The position numbers and the translations under genes are program-made. Of a stretch of 64,000 nucleotides of DNA, positions 29,391 to 39,380 are shown one piece after another (the stretch's first letter is position 1; each line of letters opens with the position of its first letter). The DNA lies in the NCBI GenBank assembly GCA_022414725.1, contig CM039466.1, positions 12,922,008 through 12,986,007 on the forward strand. The letters run 5' to 3'. Source of the DNA: Microglena sp. YARC (taxonomy: Eukaryota; Chlorophyta; Chlorophyceae; Chlamydomonadales; Chlamydomonadaceae). The notes beneath the pieces are model-generated. The model saw only the letters and a list, made by a program, of their open reading frames with translations. It was not told the DNA's origin and ran no database searches.

Positions 29391-30886
29391 GGATCCAAGG
29401 TGACCCTGATGTTGGCTTTTCCCTTCTGGAGGCAGAGCACTGGTGATGCTCCAAGGTCTGCCAGGTGGAGGCTAATAGGCTGGGGGAGATCCTGAATGTC
29501 ATGCAAGATGGACGGGTTACTGGTGCAGTGGGAGTGGGCTGCACAGTCTAAAATCCACTCTGTCAGGAGGGCTGTCTGGAACTGGGCATGAGCACCCTTA
29601 TCATCATCATCATCAGAGGTGCCATCACTGGAAACTAGGGCTGGCATAGACTCATCTCTCCTACTATGGCAAGCATCAGGATCAGGTGTGGGTCCAGGGA
29701 AAGCAATGTCATCCATAGGATCATGTGGGTCAGCCAGGGGTGTGGACTTGCCTCTTGAGTCTGCAAACCGGAGGGGCTGTGGGCCATCAGAAGTTAAGGC
29801 CATGAAGTTGTGCTCATCCTCATTGTCCGTTGTGGACTGGGAGGTGGAACAGTCATCATCTGCAACATGGGCATGCCCACGTCTGTCACGGCGTCCTCTG
29901 GCAGATGCTCTGCTGCCTCTGGCAGATGCTCTGCTGTCTCGCCTAGGAGACTTGGACTTGCTGGATGACCTCTTGGCTGCATCCTTGGGGGGTGATGAGG
30001 ATCCTCGACGTGCAGATGTAGAGAATGGTGGGGGCCTGTACTTCAGCTCTGTGAGGGGGCTAGGGCAAGTGGTTGAGTTGTGCCCATAGCCATTGCAGTT
30101 CCAGCATGTCATCTGAGTAGATGGGAGACGGTCCTTTCTTGGGCGGCCTTGGAAAACAGCAGCTGCCATGTGCTCAGTCTCTTCTGGAGAGACGTTGGAG
30201 TCAGAGATCTGGTTAGATACCTGGTACCTGATGATCTGGGTCTGAAAGGAGGCAAAATCAGGGCATACACAGTTGTGAAAGGAAAACCTGAATCCATTGT
30301 ATTCTGGACGAGGTGTAAGTCCTTGAACAATTATGCTGAGAAATGCCGGGATGGAGGTGTTGCTGACCCCATTCACTTGGGGAAGCAAGGTATAGAGTTC
30401 ATAACTGCGAGAGAGGTAGGTTTGTAGTGGCTCAGTAGTTGTCATGCTGAGGTTATACATGGATCTCACTGCCCCTGTCTCAAGGTCAGAGTTCCTCTCT
30501 CCATAGGAGGTCTTGAGAAACCTGTAGGCTTTAGCAGCAACGTTAAAGTGAGCTATGATGGCCTGTTGGATGGGTTCAGAACAATGCTTGAGGATCTCAT
30601 TCAGTGCAACAGCGTTCTTTACCATGTTGATTGGGTAGGGAACAGCACGAGCCGCAATAGCTGCATTATCATTGTCCACATTCGGGTAGTGAGACTCCTC
30701 CAGCGGGTATCCGTCGGCATCTGCTGGCTCATTTGCGGGGACAACGTCCTTCGCTGCCTCAATGGCAACGGAGATGCACCCCGGGTGGGACCTGAGGTGG
30801 CGGAGAAGGAAGGGTCCAAACTTGTGCCATGGGACAGCAGGGGTGCCGTCGAAGACGAGTGCAGGGAGCTTGGCTGGAGTCGCCAT
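29387..30886 (-). CDS. gag: TE1 Gag with CCHC knuckle and degenerate protease
   Basis: An intact 499-codon frame. The start MATPAKLPALVFDGTPAVPW is followed by a helical capsid-type region, then CWNCNGYGHNSTTC (C-x2-C-x4-H-x4-C) near residue 262, an Arg/Ser-rich basic stretch (SPRRDSRASARGSRASARGR), an acidic linker, and WILDCAAHSHCTSNP near residue 435. The last block corresponds to the copia protease active site (W-x-x-DSGA-x-xH), but DSG is replaced by DCA. It would form the virus-like particle that packages RNA. Overlap with the next frame suggests a frameshift or a mutation. Confidence 0.8.
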   Translation of the reverse strand: MATPAKLPALVFDGTPAVPWHKFGPFLLRHLRSHPGCISVAIEAAKDVVPANEPADADGYPLEESHYPNVDNDNAAIAARAVPYPINMVKNAVALNEILKHCSEPIQQAIIAHFNVAAKAYRFLKTSYGERNSDLETGAVRSMYNLSMTTTEPLQTYLSRSYELYTLLPQVNGVSNTSIPAFLSIIVQGLTPRPEYNGFRFSFHNCVCPDFASFQTQIIRYQVSNQISDSNVSPEETEHMAAAVFQGRPRKDRLPSTQMTCWNCNGYGHNSTTCPSPLTELKYRPPPFSTSARRGSSSPPKDAAKRSSSKSKSPRRDSRASARGSRASARGRRDRRGHAHVADDDCSTSQSTTDNEDEHNFMALTSDGPQPLRFADSRGKSTPLADPHDPMDDIAFPGPTPDPDACHSRRDESMPALVSSDGTSDDDDDKGAHAQFQTALLTEWILDCAAHSHCTSNPSILHDIQDLPQPISLHLADLGASPVLCLQKGKANIRVTLDP

Positions 30887-31078
30887 GGTGTCTGTCGCGG
30901 CGCTGGGGTCTTGGGGTCTTGATCTTCACACCGGGTTAATATACCGGCCTGTGGGTAATCCGGGTGTGAAGCTTGTCCGGCTTCAGTCTTTGGTGTGCGG
31001 TTCGGAGGTAGAGGTGATGGAGTGTTGACAACAAAAGGAGAACCAAATGGGTCTTGTTGGTCTGTAATGGTGGGGATA

Positions 31079-31112
<34 letters not shown>

Positions 31113-31467
31113 CTTCGAGGGTGTGCAGGGTTGATACTCCGTGGCACAAGCAATCCTTGTGGGATTGCGCAACGCTGTGTGTGATCTGATGAGTTAGCAA
31201 CTCACGTCGAAGATCTACTCAGACTCCTGGACTGCGTCTACGTTTCGTCTGTGACGGATGGTAGAGACAACGGGAGAGTTGTGTGGGCAGTAGGCGAGGC
31301 AGCGCAGGTTAGATTTCTCACGTGAATACATAGACAATCCAGGGCCCAAAGCAGTACTCAAGCCGTTGAGCTAGTCTGAGGGAAAACTGTCACCTTGTGC
31401 AGGGCTAAAGATCCACTTGGCACGGGCGCAGGGGCGCTGTCTGCGGGTAGCGGTCGGGCCGATAACC
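30887..31467 (-). other. TE1 leader region with a 33-G tract
   Basis: Untranslated leader between the 5' LTR and gag. It holds an uninterrupted run of 33 G on the plus strand (31079-31111), so the transcript carries poly-C. The equivalent place in TE2 has 22 C on the sense strand (32781-32802). Confidence 0.8.
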
Positions 31468-31684
31468 TTTCAATCAATAGAGTTGTTACACAATGAAGAC
31501 TAAAGAGCAGATAGCTTATCATCGCAACTCGTGTGGCTATATAGAAAAGGAAGTCTTCAGGAAGGTTCCGAAGACACGTGCGGGCCATAGCTAGCCTATG
31601 GCCCGGCGGCAGGCAACCCGGGTCCTGGAGCCACAGGACCTCGCGTGCGCTATGCCAACTCAGTGTCCGACTCGACGGAACAGT
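31468..31684 (-). repeat. TE1 5' LTR
   Basis: Nearly identical to the 3' LTR over about 205 bp (ttcaatcaatagagttgtta to actcgacgga). The outermost few bases differ from the other two family LTRs (acagttggg in place of acaataaca), so the end is slightly eroded or was altered at insertion. Confidence 0.8.
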
Positions 31685-32209
31685 TGGGGAATCTTATGGT
31701 TATATCCGTATAATACACCACAGTATTTTTCCCAGATCTCTTTCTCCAACCTCCACCTCGTCCCCTAATTTAAAGCACGAATGTAGCAGGGGAGCAATTA
31801 GAACGTGATGGCCGCAATCCGAGGCGAGATAGGTGCGCATGTTTGCCGTGAGATTTTTTTTCGTCTACGGCTACGTACCACTTCGGACGATTTCGAGGAG
31901 TTTCGAGCATTGCACCTTCCGATCTGCCGCTGCCACCCGCCAAATACGTTCCAGCTGCTTCTAGCTGCTTCTATCGGCCGTGCGCACCCTTCCATACCTT
32001 TGAACGGCCTCAATTTCACCTGCACAACCTAGGGATATATATCACCAGATCTCGTGTCTATGACTCCACTCCAATGCAACCCACCCCTTACAACTCAGAT
32101 TCATGGCTCACTGCAGGTACTTGGCAACCTCTTCAAGAGCTTACCCTCGAGGCTGCAACTGCTTGTCCCCAAGCGCATGTAAATCGAGATGAGCGTAGGA
32201 GCAAGCGCA
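31685..32209. other. Spacer between head-to-head TE1 and TE2
   Basis: About 525 bp with no recognised gene. One frame (31805-32032, plus; opposite strand also open) has no family signature. Confidence 0.4.
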
Positions 32210-32429
32210 TGTTATTGTCCGTTGCGTCGGACACTGAGTTGGCATAGTACACGCGTGGTCCTGGTGCTCCTGGACCCGGGTTGCCTGCCGCCAGGCCATA
32301 GGCTAGCTATGGCCTGCACGTGTCTTCATAATCTTCCTGGAGATTTCCTATTCTATATAGCCGCACGAGTTGCGATGTTAATCCATCTGCTCTTCAGTCT
32401 TCACTGTGTAACGACTCTATCGATTGAAA
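32210..32429 (+). repeat. TE2 5' LTR
   Basis: Starts TGTTATTGTCCG and ends at cgattgaaa. Diverged from the TE1 LTRs at several positions but the same length, with a ctatatagccgcac TATA-like core. Confidence 0.8.
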
Positions 32430-33039
32430 GGTTATCGGCCCGACCGCTGCCCGCAGACAACGCCCCTGCGCCCGTGCCAAGTGGATCTTCAGTCCTGCAC
32501 AAGGTGACAGTTTTCCCTCAGACTAGCTCGACGGCTTGAGTACTGCTTTTGGCCCTGGATTGCCTACGTGTTCACGTGAGGAATCTAACCTGCGCTGCCT
32601 CGCCTACTGCCCACACAACTCTACCGTTGTCTCTACAATTCGTCCAAGACGCAAAGTAGACGCAGTCCAGGAGTCTAAGTAGATCTTTGACGTGAGTTGC
32701 TAACTCATTAGATCATACACAGGGTTGCGCAATCCTCTGATATTGCTTGTGCCACGGAGATTCAGCCCTGCACACTCGTACCCCCCCCCCCCCCCCCCCC
32801 CCTCCCACCCTTTGATTCCGTCACCCCTTACCCCCTCTCCCTGCTATTATAAGCACCATTTCATACCAACAGGACCCATTTGGTTCCCCCTTTGTTGTCA
32901 ACACTCCCTCACCACTACCTCCGAACCGCACACCCAAGACTGAAGCCCGACAAGCTTCACACCCGGATTACCCACAGGCCGGTATATTAACCCGGTGTGA
33001 AGTCCAAGACCCCAAGACCCCAGCGCCGCGACAGACATC
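32430..33039 (+). other. TE2 leader region with a 22-C tract
   Basis: Untranslated leader, related to that of TE1. The C run lies at 32781-32802, followed by ctcccaccctttgattccg. Confidence 0.75.
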
Positions 33040-34134
33040 ATGGCAACACCAGTCAAGCCCCCTGCACTCATCTTCGACGGCACACCTACTCTTCCCTGGC
33101 ACAAGTTTGGACCCTTCCTCCTTCGTCACCTCAGATCCCACCCTGGATGCATCTCCGTCGCCATCGACGCAGTGAAGAACCTACCCCCCGACGGTGAGCC
33201 AGCCACAACTGACGGATACCCATTGGAGGACTCTCATTACCCGAATTTGGAACATGCTAATGCAACTATTGCAGCTCGTGCTGTTCCCCATCCAATCAAC
33301 ATGGTAAAGAATGCTGTCGCCTTCAATGAGATCCTCAAGCACTGCTCAGAACCAATCCAGCAGGCCAGCCATAATTGCAAACACTGACGTCGCTGCCAAA
33401 GCCTACAGGTTCCTCAAGCTCACGTATGGAGAACGGAACTCTGACCTGGAAACAGGTGCTGTGCGATCCATGTACAACCTCAGCATGACTACTATTGAGC
33501 CACTGCAGGTTTACCTCTCTCGAAGCTATGAGCTGTATACCTTGCTTCCCCAAGTCAATGGTGTCAGCAACACCTCCATCCCTGCCTTTCTAAGCATCAT
33601 TGTCCAGGGACTCACACCTCGCCCAGAGTACAATGGTTTCAGGTTCTCCTTCCACAACTCTGTCTGCCCTGACTTTGCCTCATTCCAGACACAGATCATC
33701 AGGTACCAGGTCTCCAACCAGATATCTGACTCCACCATCTCTCCCGAAGAAAATGAGCACATGGCAGCTGCTGTCTTCCAGGGACGACCAAGGAAGGACC
33801 GTGTCCCATCAACCCAGATGACCTGCTGGAACTGTAATGGTTTTGGACACAACTCCCTCAATTGTCCCAGTTCCTCCACTGACCTGAAGTACAGACCTCC
33901 ACCATTTTCATCTACATCTGGCAATAGGGGCTCTCCATCACCCCCCAAGGATGCAGCCAGAAGGTCCTCTAGCGAATCCAAGTCACCTAGGAGAGACCAC
34001 AGAAACTCCAACAAAGACCCCAAGAGCTACAGCCGCCGTGACAGAAGTAGGCATGCCCATGTGGCGGATGATGACTGTTCTACCTCCCAGTCCAGCACAG
34101 ACAATGAGGATGAGCACAACTTCATGGCATTGAC
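33040..34134 (+). pseudogene. gag: TE2 Gag, frameshifted and interrupted
   Basis: Begins MATPVKPPALIFDGTPTLPW, closely related to the TE1 Gag. The frame is lost near 33360-33375 (cagccataattg region) and resumes in another frame with VAAKAYRFLKLTYGERNSD through the CCHC knuckle CWNCNGFGHNSLNC and an Arg/Ser-rich region. At 34134 the frame runs into the gypsy LTR and stops 40 bp later. The remainder is at 61611. Confidence 0.85.
34130..34134 (+). other. Target duplication of the gypsy element, left copy
   Basis: TTGAC, repeated at 61611-61615. The flanking sequences join to give the continuous TE2 Gag reading frame. Confidence 0.9.
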
Positions 34135-34485
34135 TGTAACAGCTCAAGGATGCCTAGAGCAGCTTGGGGGTTAGTCTAGGGAACAGGCTGCGTGATGTGT
34201 GTTTACGTGTATGTTGATATGGGTGAACTAGCAGAACTAACAGGTGGGGTGTTGCCTAGGTAGGGGATGTCGAGTAGCTTGGATAGAACGTCTTCGTGGT
34301 AGGAGTAGAAGGGTTCGTTCCGAGTAGCTCGTGTCTATGTGCGCAACGTGTGCGTTGTGAGAGATGAGGCAGTACATAGGTATGGTACTGTATCATGTGC
34401 GTTCGTCACGTGGCTTTCGGGTACGGAGTACCCGTATGCCTTGCTGGACGGCCAGAGTACCCGTGAAGGGGTCTGTACCGTTACA
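34135..34485 (-). repeat. Gypsy 3' LTR
   Basis: 351 bp, TGTAAC...GTTACA. It has four extra bases (ctaa) and about six substitutions compared with the other LTR. Confidence 0.9.
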
Positions 34486-34502
34486 CTCCCCCCCCTCCAG
34501 AA
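34486..34502 (-). promoter_or_regulatory. Gypsy polypurine tract
   Basis: On the minus strand ttctggaggggggggag lies immediately before the 3' LTR, the position and composition of a primer for plus-strand synthesis. Confidence 0.75.
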
Positions 34503-34654
34503 GAGATGCGGACCCCGCATCTGATCGTAATAGAGGTGGGATGTGAATACCAGTTGTCGTCGTATGTGCCGTGCTCAAAATATACTTGACGAAACAAGTT
34601 GGTTTCGGAGAGAACCATTTAACATCCCTTTTGAGTACTCCGAGAAAGACAACT

Positions 34655-35998
34655 TTATAAATAAAGCAATCTAACCGCCGTGTCGTATGCGTCGAGTGCG
34701 ATGGGTGGGTGATGGGCCCGTTTTTTTGACGTACGTCGGGATACAACGGGCGTAACACGTGATTGCCATGCATCGACGACGTGAGGGGCACTTTTCTTGA
34801 CCGCCTTGGCGAGTTCCCAAGTGTCTTGCTCAATACCGAAGTCTTGCCATCGGACCAAGTATTCGAGACGTCGTTTGCTGGATGTGCCGATGACACGCGA
34901 CTTTTCACGCATGATGCATTGGATGTTCCAAATCGGAGCGCCGTCGGAGTCAAACTCAAGTGGTTGTCCAACATGGACAACGCCATCAGAGCGCCAATGC
35001 TTGATCAAACCCACGTGAAACACGGGGTGGATGCGCATCATCTTAGGCAAGGCTAAGCGGCACGCCGTGACCTGCCGGACGACTCCAGTCCGCTCGTCGC
35101 GTGGACCAATGCATTCTGTAATCGTGTAGGGACCAACAAAACGAGGTGTACATTTTGGTTTACCAGTTGCTTTGAACTTCATATTGCGGGTGGACAAGAG
35201 AACTTTATCACCAAGGTTGAAGAAAACCTCCGTTCGTCGTTTATCGTAATGGGCTTTCTGCCGATCTTGAGCGGCTTGCATGCATGCTTTGCATTGATCT
35301 TGGCGTTCAATGTGATCAGCCCACCAATTGTTGGCAGCCGGACATTTCGATTCGACTTCCGCCTTGAGAGGCGTCGTAGGGTCGTAGCCAAGGTACGCCC
35401 GAAAGGGTGTGTTCTGAATGGACTCTTGGTAGGAATTGTTGATAGCGAACTCCACCAATGCCAAAGACTTATCCCAATCGTCATGGTATGGCCCCACGTA
35501 GTGGCGAATCATGTCCTCGATGACGCGGTTCATGCGTTCTGTCTGACCGTCAGTCTGTGCATGGAACGCAGTCGAAAACGCTTGTCGCGTGCCCATTAAT
35601 CGATGGAGAGCAACGCCGAAATGACCTGTGAATCGCGCGTCGCGATCACTGAGGAGCTTCTTCGGGATACCATGATATCGGATGACCCGATTGAGGTATA
35701 GGGAAGCGAATTCCTCTGCGTTAATCGTCGTGTGACAAGGTTCGACATGAACCATTTTGGACAGTTTGTCGACGAACACAGCAATGGCGTCATGGCCCGA
35801 CGATGTTGGTGGAAGCGCCGTAATAAGGTCTGTGGAAACGCACTCCCAGAATTTGGCAGGAATTTCCACGGGCACCATGGTACCGTTCGGCTTTGCGTTT
35901 CCGGGTTTGTTCGTTTGGCACTTATGGCACTGTTGGACGAAGGCAGTCACATCAGCCGTAACTTTGGCCCAAGTAAACGTGCGCGTGACTAGTTCCAA
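34655..35998 (-). CDS. pol: Gypsy integrase with chromodomain
   Basis: 447 codons. C-x2-C of the zinc domain (CHKCQTNKPG), catalytic core with STDLI (D), LSDRDARFTG (D) and TDGQTERMNRVIE (E), a GPY-type module (PRFVGPYTITECIG), and a C-terminal chromodomain (LEYLVRWQDFGIEQDTWELA). This places the element among chromoviruses, whose chromodomain targets integration to certain chromatin. The integrase is separated from the upstream polymerase frame by one frameshift near 35995-36010; otherwise intact. Confidence 0.92.
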   Translation of the reverse strand: MELVTRTFTWAKVTADVTAFVQQCHKCQTNKPGNAKPNGTMVPVEIPAKFWECVSTDLITALPPTSSGHDAIAVFVDKLSKMVHVEPCHTTINAEEFASLYLNRVIRYHGIPKKLLSDRDARFTGHFGVALHRLMGTRQAFSTAFHAQTDGQTERMNRVIEDMIRHYVGPYHDDWDKSLALVEFAINNSYQESIQNTPFRAYLGYDPTTPLKAEVESKCPAANNWWADHIERQDQCKACMQAAQDRQKAHYDKRRTEVFFNLGDKVLLSTRNMKFKATGKPKCTPRFVGPYTITECIGPRDERTGVVRQVTACRLALPKMMRIHPVFHVGLIKHWRSDGVVHVGQPLEFDSDGAPIWNIQCIMREKSRVIGTSSKRRLEYLVRWQDFGIEQDTWELAKAVKKSAPHVVDAWQSRVTPVVSRRTSKKRAHHPPIALDAYDTAVRLLYL

Positions 35999-37766
35999 CG
36001 TTTATTTTGGTGCGACCGCAATGGCCCTTGTAAACCGGATCGTGAGCTTCGCGGATAATATCCAGGCGAAGAGCCGCGTCAAGAGGGACGCATAAAAATT
36101 CGCGGCCGTACTTGTTTTTCTTGAACCAGTACGCGTATCTGGAAAATTTATCACGGAGGCGCTTGCAGCCTGGCGTGAAGTTTGAGTCCGTTTTGTAACC
36201 AGCCAAAATTCGATCCATGATGGAGAGAGAGGAGGGAGTTGACGCCAAGGGTATCGGGCGTCTGCGTCGTCGCGTTTCTTTGACCGGCACCAAAGGTGCG
36301 GGCATGACCGTAGGAGGGCGGGGTGGGACCCCAATGACTGTGGGACCGACCGCAACAGGGCGAGGTTTCCTTGATCGAGGACGACATTCGCTGACCAAGA
36401 GCGAGAACACCAACAGCTGGTGCGCTACCGCGACGTCGGCGGGGGCGGAGAGGTTGGGGTTGCGACTAACAGGGTCAGCCATATTATTGCGACCAGCGCG
36501 ATACTCCCAAGTATAGCTAAAGGGCGCGAGGTCCTCCTGCCATCGACCCATGCGTCGTGAAAGGACCGCTTTGGTATCGAAGTAAGTGAGCGTATTATGG
36601 TCGGTGACCAACGTCATGTGGGAGCCTTCGAGATAGCACCGCCATTCGGTCAACGCGTGGACGATCGCTAGCATTTCTTGTTCAGTCGTTGTATAGTTCA
36701 GCTCCGCTGGGATATATTTTTTGCTGGCGAAGGCGATGGGGTGTTTATCTTGTAAGAGCACCGCGCCTGTACCAAGTAAGGATGCGTCAGTAATGACTTC
36801 GAACGGTTTGCTAAAATCCGGAAGCGCGAGGACTGGGGCGGAAAGCAAGGCTTCTTTGAGGCCTTCGAATGCTACGAGATGTTCATTTTTGAACAAGGGG
36901 CCAAGCTCACCCTTGATGTTAGACAAGGTCTGAAGAGGGGCGGCAAGGGATGAATATCCTTGGATAAACTTGCGAAAGTAATTGCACAAACCGAGGAATG
37001 AGCCGATTTGTTTCGCCGTCTTTGGAGTAGGCCAGTCGCGGACTGTGCTAACCTTTTTCGGATCAACTTTAATTCCGTCGCGTCCAGTGTAATGACCAAG
37101 GAATTTAACCTCTGTCTTGTTGAATGAACATTTGGAGAGCTTCGCGTAGAATTCGTTGTCCTGGAGGACTTGGAGGACCGTGGCCAAGTTGGCCAAGTGT
37201 TCCGCCGGAGTGCGTCCGTAAACCAAGATATCGTCCAAGTAGACCACAACGAACTTGTGCAAGTAGGGCGCGAATATCTGGTTCATGACCGCTTGGAACG
37301 TGGCCGGCGCGTTTGCCAACCCCATACCAAGGACTTTAAATTCGAACTGACCCATCGGGGTAGTGAACGCAGTCTTCGGCGCGTCCTCGTCCGATATACG
37401 TATTTGGTAATAACCAGACTTGAGGTCTAGGGAACTAAACAAAGTAGCTCCACCTAGACGGTCAATGGTCTCGTCAATACGGGGAAGGGGATACCTATTT
37501 TTAATCGTAATGTTGTTGAGTGCTCGCCAATCGCAAACAACACGGTATCCCGTTCCGCCTGGTTTTGCTATGATCATAATCGGCGCTCCGTACGGGGACG
37601 AGCTCGGGGCGATGAAGCCTTGTTGTAAAAGGTCGGAGACGTATTCTTCACATAGCAATGTCTCGGCTGGACTCATGCGACGATTCCTGCGATACGGGGC
37701 GTACGCATTGTCTTGCGTTTTGATGACGTGAGGTATGACGCGATGGTTAGGTGTCCCCATCGGCAA
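35952..37766 (-). CDS. pol: Gypsy reverse transcriptase and RNase H
   Basis: 604 codons. Reverse transcriptase blocks: RVVCDWRALNNITIKNRYPL, LFSSLDLKSGYYQIRI, and the catalytic VVYLDDILVYG. RNase H follows with FEVITDASLLGTGAVLLQ (D), YTTTEQEMLAIVHAL (E) and LVTDHNTLTYF (D). The end of the frame enters the integrase zinc domain (H-H part) and then shifts into the next frame. The upstream boundary with protease is broken by a frameshift near 37760. Confidence 0.92.
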   Translation of the reverse strand: MPMGTPNHRVIPHVIKTQDNAYAPYRRNRRMSPAETLLCEEYVSDLLQQGFIAPSSSPYGAPIMIIAKPGGTGYRVVCDWRALNNITIKNRYPLPRIDETIDRLGGATLFSSLDLKSGYYQIRISDEDAPKTAFTTPMGQFEFKVLGMGLANAPATFQAVMNQIFAPYLHKFVVVYLDDILVYGRTPAEHLANLATVLQVLQDNEFYAKLSKCSFNKTEVKFLGHYTGRDGIKVDPKKVSTVRDWPTPKTAKQIGSFLGLCNYFRKFIQGYSSLAAPLQTLSNIKGELGPLFKNEHLVAFEGLKEALLSAPVLALPDFSKPFEVITDASLLGTGAVLLQDKHPIAFASKKYIPAELNYTTTEQEMLAIVHALTEWRCYLEGSHMTLVTDHNTLTYFDTKAVLSRRMGRWQEDLAPFSYTWEYRAGRNNMADPVSRNPNLSAPADVAVAHQLLVFSLLVSECRPRSRKPRPVAVGPTVIGVPPRPPTVMPAPLVPVKETRRRRRPIPLASTPSSLSIMDRILAGYKTDSNFTPGCKRLRDKFSRYAYWFKKNKYGREFLCVPLDAALRLDIIREAHDPVYKGHCGRTKINVGTSHAHVYLGQSYG

Positions 37767-38051
37767 ATTATTGAAGATTTTGCGATATTTCCATAGGAGG
37801 GCGAGATTAGCGTTTTATCGTCGTGGTCAAGGATGTTATCGTGGATCCAATTTTCGAAATCCATGCTAGCCACTGGCGGACCAAGTAACGGTCCGTCGGA
37901 CGGCAATAATTTCGTGAGCAATTTCCCCTTTTCATCGGCAGTGACATGAGACGCCGGTTACTCCGCCCGCGATTCGCGGACGTTGACCATGACGTGGTTA
38001 GCGCCTGCCTTCAAAAGCTTTGCCGCTTTGCGACCCGTAATGACCGGGTCA
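37767..38051 (-). pseudogene. pol: Gypsy protease-reverse transcriptase linker, broken
   Basis: The linker between protease and reverse transcriptase. It is open in another frame from about 37921 to 37673 (includes SDGPLLGPPVASMDFENWIH) but has a stop near 37958 and a shift near 37760, so the polyprotein is not continuous. Confidence 0.6.
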
Positions 38052-38693
38052 TCAGTTGACTTGCCCGATAGCGCCCTGGTGAAGAAGGAATGAGCCGTTT
38101 CGTCCCGCTAGCTGCCTGTTAATAGGGGTTATACAGCAGCCGTACCGTTTGAGCGAAATGGTCATGCGATCGTAGTCGAGGACGGCTCTTTCATCGCGCA
38201 TCCAGTCGGATCCGAGGATTAGGTCTAATCCTCCAGGAAGTTTGTCAACGACATGGACAAACACGGTGCCAACATACCGTTGTATGTGGACAGGGAGCGT
38301 GGCCGTCCCGCGGATTTTGATAATCCCGTCGTTAGCGCAAGTGAATCCGTCGCGTTCGTTTTCCCAAGGGCGGATATGCAAACCGAGATTCTCAGCCGTT
38401 TGCTTTTCCATAAGGCAACCTGTTGCGCCCGAGTCCGCCAATGTGAGCAATTGCTGCGCGCCAGATCGGGCGTTGAAAAGCATATCGGGGGCTGTCGCAG
38501 TGTTGACTTCGTATACCCGATTGGCTCGCGTAGTGAGCACGTGGGAAGTGTTCGTATTTCGTTGTGCGTGATTGCGACGGATGCACTTCATTGACCGTCT
38601 GGCAGCGATCTGTTTTTCGCGAACTTTGGGATCCAATGCCTCCGACCACCAGTGTTTTTTTCGACGGGTTTCAACCGGACTGGGGATGCCCTC
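38052..38693 (-). CDS. pol: Gypsy protease region, N-terminus cut by TE3
   Basis: The aspartic protease active site is LTLADSGATGCLM, followed by a flap-like region and GLDLILGSDWMRDE, as in retroviral-type proteases. Upstream residues (ETRRKKHWWSEALDPK) run to the TE3 insertion point; the frame open beyond 38693 is TE3 LTR and not part of this gene. The upstream continuation lies at 43317-43433. Confidence 0.85.
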   Translation of the reverse strand, partial: EGIPSPVETRRKKHWWSEALDPKVREKQIAARRSMKCIRRNHAQRNTNTSHVLTTRANRVYEVNTATAPDMLFNARSGAQQLLTLADSGATGCLMEKQTAENLGLHIRPWENERDGFTCANDGIIKIRGTATLPVHIQRYVGTVFVHVVDKLPGGLDLILGSDWMRDERAVLDYDRMTISLKRYGCCITPINRQLAGRNGSFLLHQGAIGQVN

Positions 38694-39074
38694 TGTCAGC
38701 ATGAATTGCGTTGCTCTCACGCGTTTTATGACTTGGTGACTACTTCTGTACTCCCTTAGAACTATCGGCCCTAACAGCTTCCCGTAGTGACAGTTTCCCT
38801 TAGCCTGAGTCATTGAGTGACTCAGTGATAGGTTCCTGTCAGCTACTTCACCGGTCTTGCCTTTACCCTGATAGTTTCCCGGCTGCCCGGTTTCCTCTGA
38901 CATTGACTGTATAGTGTCTAACCCTTATCAGGGTATAGCCTACCTTTCTTTCTTCCTCCACTGGTGCCCCTTAATGGGTCTCCTGTGCTTGTAACTTACT
39001 CTCGTCTCTGCATATATAGATTGGCGTGCTGCACACACAAAGTCCACTCATCCGGAGTGTTATCAAAGCTAATA
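38694..39074 (+). repeat. TE3 5' LTR
   Basis: 381 bp. Contains two internal inverted pieces around gagtcattgagtgactcag and a TATA-like gcatatatagattgg. Confidence 0.9.
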
Positions 39075-39110
39075 GGTTATCCGGCCCCTCATTTCTACCA
39101 CTGCTTTGAA

Positions 39111-39380
39111 ATGCAACTTCCGCGAGGACCCCCGGCGACATTTGAGAAACTCCATGACAAGAATGGAGAATCCTGGTCGCGCGGGATGCGCAGCGTTATT
39201 ATAAGTAATGGCTGCGACCGTGTCCTTCCCAAGGAGGACGCGGTTTCTCAAGACGATTGGCTAGACGTCTGTGCACCAGCGACCTCTGCTGGCGGTTATG
39301 AGAGTCCTTCCGCCATCATGGAAGTAACCCCCCCAATCATACCTCTACCTTTGCGCTCCTTCAGCTACCGTCTGTCGTAG
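39111..39380 (+). pseudogene. gag: TE3 Gag N-terminal fragment
   Basis: Starts MQLPRGPPATFEKLHDKNGE, closely similar to the TE4 Gag start (MQLPRGPPANFEKLHDKNGE), and stops after about 90 codons. Short similar pieces continue in other frames to about 39780, so the rest of Gag is broken. Confidence 0.75.

Larger units (their letters stand above)
27144..31684 (-). mobile_element. TE1: copia-related LTR element without reverse transcriptase
   Basis: Bounded by direct repeats of about 220 bp (27144-27363 and 31468-31684). On the minus strand: 5' LTR, a leader with a 33-G run, gag with a CCHC knuckle, a degenerate protease region, a fragment of integrase (QSDNGGEFSPH), an unknown domain, and the 3' LTR. 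No reverse transcriptase or RNase H is present, so it is likely non-autonomous. TE2 belongs to the same family and lies head to head with it. Confidence 0.75.

Noticed and set aside
29619..30089. Plus-strand open frame antisense to TE1 Gag
   Set aside because: A shadow of the minus-strand gag frame; no family signature.
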